A stretch of DNA of 6,072 bases from an uncultured bacterium (lineage in GTDB: Bacteria > Methylomirabilota > Methylomirabilia > Rokubacteriales > CSP1-6): positions 1 to 6,072 of the forward strand of contig CAMLFJ010000224.1 in NCBI GenBank assembly GCA_946479205.1. Direction: 5' to 3'. The notes below the pieces were generated by a model. The model was not told the origin of the DNA and did no database searches. It saw only the letters and a list, made by a program, of their open reading frames with translations. Positions 5,336-6,072 of this stretch are shown one piece after another (position 1 is the stretch's first letter; each line of letters starts with the position of its first letter). The position numbers and the translations under genes were made by a program.

Positions 5336-6072
5336 TCAGCGCAGGGCCGGCGCTTCCTCGCAGTACTCCTCCCCGATCGGGTGCCCGGAGAGGTCCTTGA
5401 TGGTCGGGGTCACGCCGCAGAGCGGGCAGGCCGGGTCGCGGCGGAGCTTGACCTCGCGGAAGCGCATGCCGAGGGCGTCGTAGGTCAGGAGGCGTCCGAT
5501 CAGCGGGTCGCCGATGCCCAGGAGCAGCTTGACCGTCTCCGTGGCCTGCACCACGCCCACGATGCCCGGCAGCACGCCGAGCACGCCCGCTTCCGCGCAG
5601 GAGGGCACGAGTCCCGCCGGGGGCGGCGACGGATAGATGCAGCGGTAGCACGGGCCCCGGTTGGGCGCGAACACCGAGGCCATCCCCTCGAACTGGAAGA
5701 TGGACCCGTGGACGTGGGGCTTGCCCGCCAGGTAGCAGGCGTCGTTGACGAGGTAGCGCGTCCCGAAGTTGTCCGAGCCATCCACGATGACGTCGTACTC
5801 GCGCACGATGTCGAGCGCGTTGTCCACGGTGATGCGCTCGGGCAGGCGGATGACGTTGACGTCGGGATTGAGCGCGGTGAGCGTGCGCGCGCCGGACTCC
5901 ACCTTGGGCTTGCCGACGTCCGCGGTGGTGTGGAGCACCTGGCGCTGGAGATTGGACACGTCCACCACGTCGGCGTCCATGAGGCCGATGGTGCCGACCC
6001 CGGCCGCGGCCAGGTAGAGCGCGGTCGGCGAGCCGAGCCCGCCCGCCCCGATCAGCAGCACCTTCGAGCGCA
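5336..6072 (-). CDS. moeB: MoeB/ThiF-family E1-like sulfur-carrier adenylyltransferase, N-terminus cut by right edge
   Basis: The visible 245 residues begin RSKVLLIGAGGLGSPT, the nucleotide-binding GxGGxG motif found about 25-40 residues into MoeB/ThiF proteins, so the true start lies beyond 6072. Later motifs are DADVVDVSNLQRQ (the conserved D-D-V--SNLQRQ stretch), VDGSDNFGTRYLVND with the essential Asp of the DxxDN motif, and two CxxC pairs (CYRC and CPLC) that form the zinc site. Between the pairs lies SCAEAGVLGVLPGIVG, with the conserved Cys. The enzyme adenylates the C-terminal Gly-Gly of a ubiquitin-like sulfur carrier (MoaD for molybdopterin, ThiS for thiazole, or CysO-like proteins). 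MoeB is the closest match, but ThiF or a CysO-activating enzyme cannot be excluded. The protein ends about 25 residues after CPLC and lacks the C-terminal rhodanese domain of MoeZ-type proteins. It is followed by the 59-bp gap with the inverted repeat. Confidence 0.9.
   Translation of the reverse strand, partial: RSKVLLIGAGGLGSPTALYLAAAGVGTIGLMDADVVDVSNLQRQVLHTTADVGKPKVESGARTLTALNPDVNVIRLPERITVDNALDIVREYDVIVDGSDNFGTRYLVNDACYLAGKPHVHGSIFQFEGMASVFAPNRGPCYRCIYPSPPPAGLVPSCAEAGVLGVLPGIVGVVQATETVKLLLGIGDPLIGRLLTYDALGMRFREVKLRRDPACPLCGVTPTIKDLSGHPIGEEYCEEAPALR

Overview
This is a very GC-rich stretch of bacterial chromosome, densely packed with genes on both strands. Intergenic gaps are short, starts are ATG or GTG, and most genes have a good Shine-Dalgarno about 7 to 8 nt upstream. 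The gene mix (TauD/TfdA dioxygenase, PPOX-type flavoprotein, beta-lactamase-fold serine hydrolase, alpha/beta hydrolase, luciferase-like monooxygenase, NIPSNAP protein) is typical of metabolically versatile soil or subsurface bacteria such as Rokubacteria/Methylomirabilota-like lineages or high-GC Proteobacteria. That assignment is inference: no rRNA or other taxonomic marker is present.

Layout: (1) 1-2256, minus strand, a likely three-gene operon read right to left: a 469-aa serine hydrolase, a 215-aa MSMEG_1061-type FMN-binding protein, and the first 44 codons of a TauD/TfdA-family dioxygenase that runs off the left edge. (2) 2257-2350, a 94-bp divergent promoter region. (3) 2351-4268, plus strand, an alpha/beta hydrolase and a luciferase-like flavin monooxygenase separated by one base and almost certainly cotranslated. 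(4) 4269-4278, a 10-bp convergent junction. (5) 4279-5276, minus strand, an ArsR-type regulator whose stop overlaps the start of a NIPSNAP-family protein (ATGA). (6) 5277-5335, a 59-bp gap largely filled by a 32-bp imperfect inverted repeat. (7) 5336-6072, minus strand, a MoeB/ThiF-type E1-like adenylyltransferase cut at its N terminus by the right edge.

The two divergent units together encode two unrelated hydrolases, an FMN-binding protein, a flavin monooxygenase and a probable 2-oxoglutarate dioxygenase. The simplest reading is an accessory module that oxidises and hydrolyses small organic compounds, substrate unknown. The ArsR-NIPSNAP pair is a separate self-contained regulator/small-protein unit, and the MoeB-like gene looks like sulfur-carrier or cofactor housekeeping.

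I see no mobile element, CRISPR array, tRNA, rRNA or defence system. The families are all known. What merits a second look is the arrangement, the inverted repeat before arsR, and the possible leaderless start of the serine hydrolase, rather than any evidently new system.
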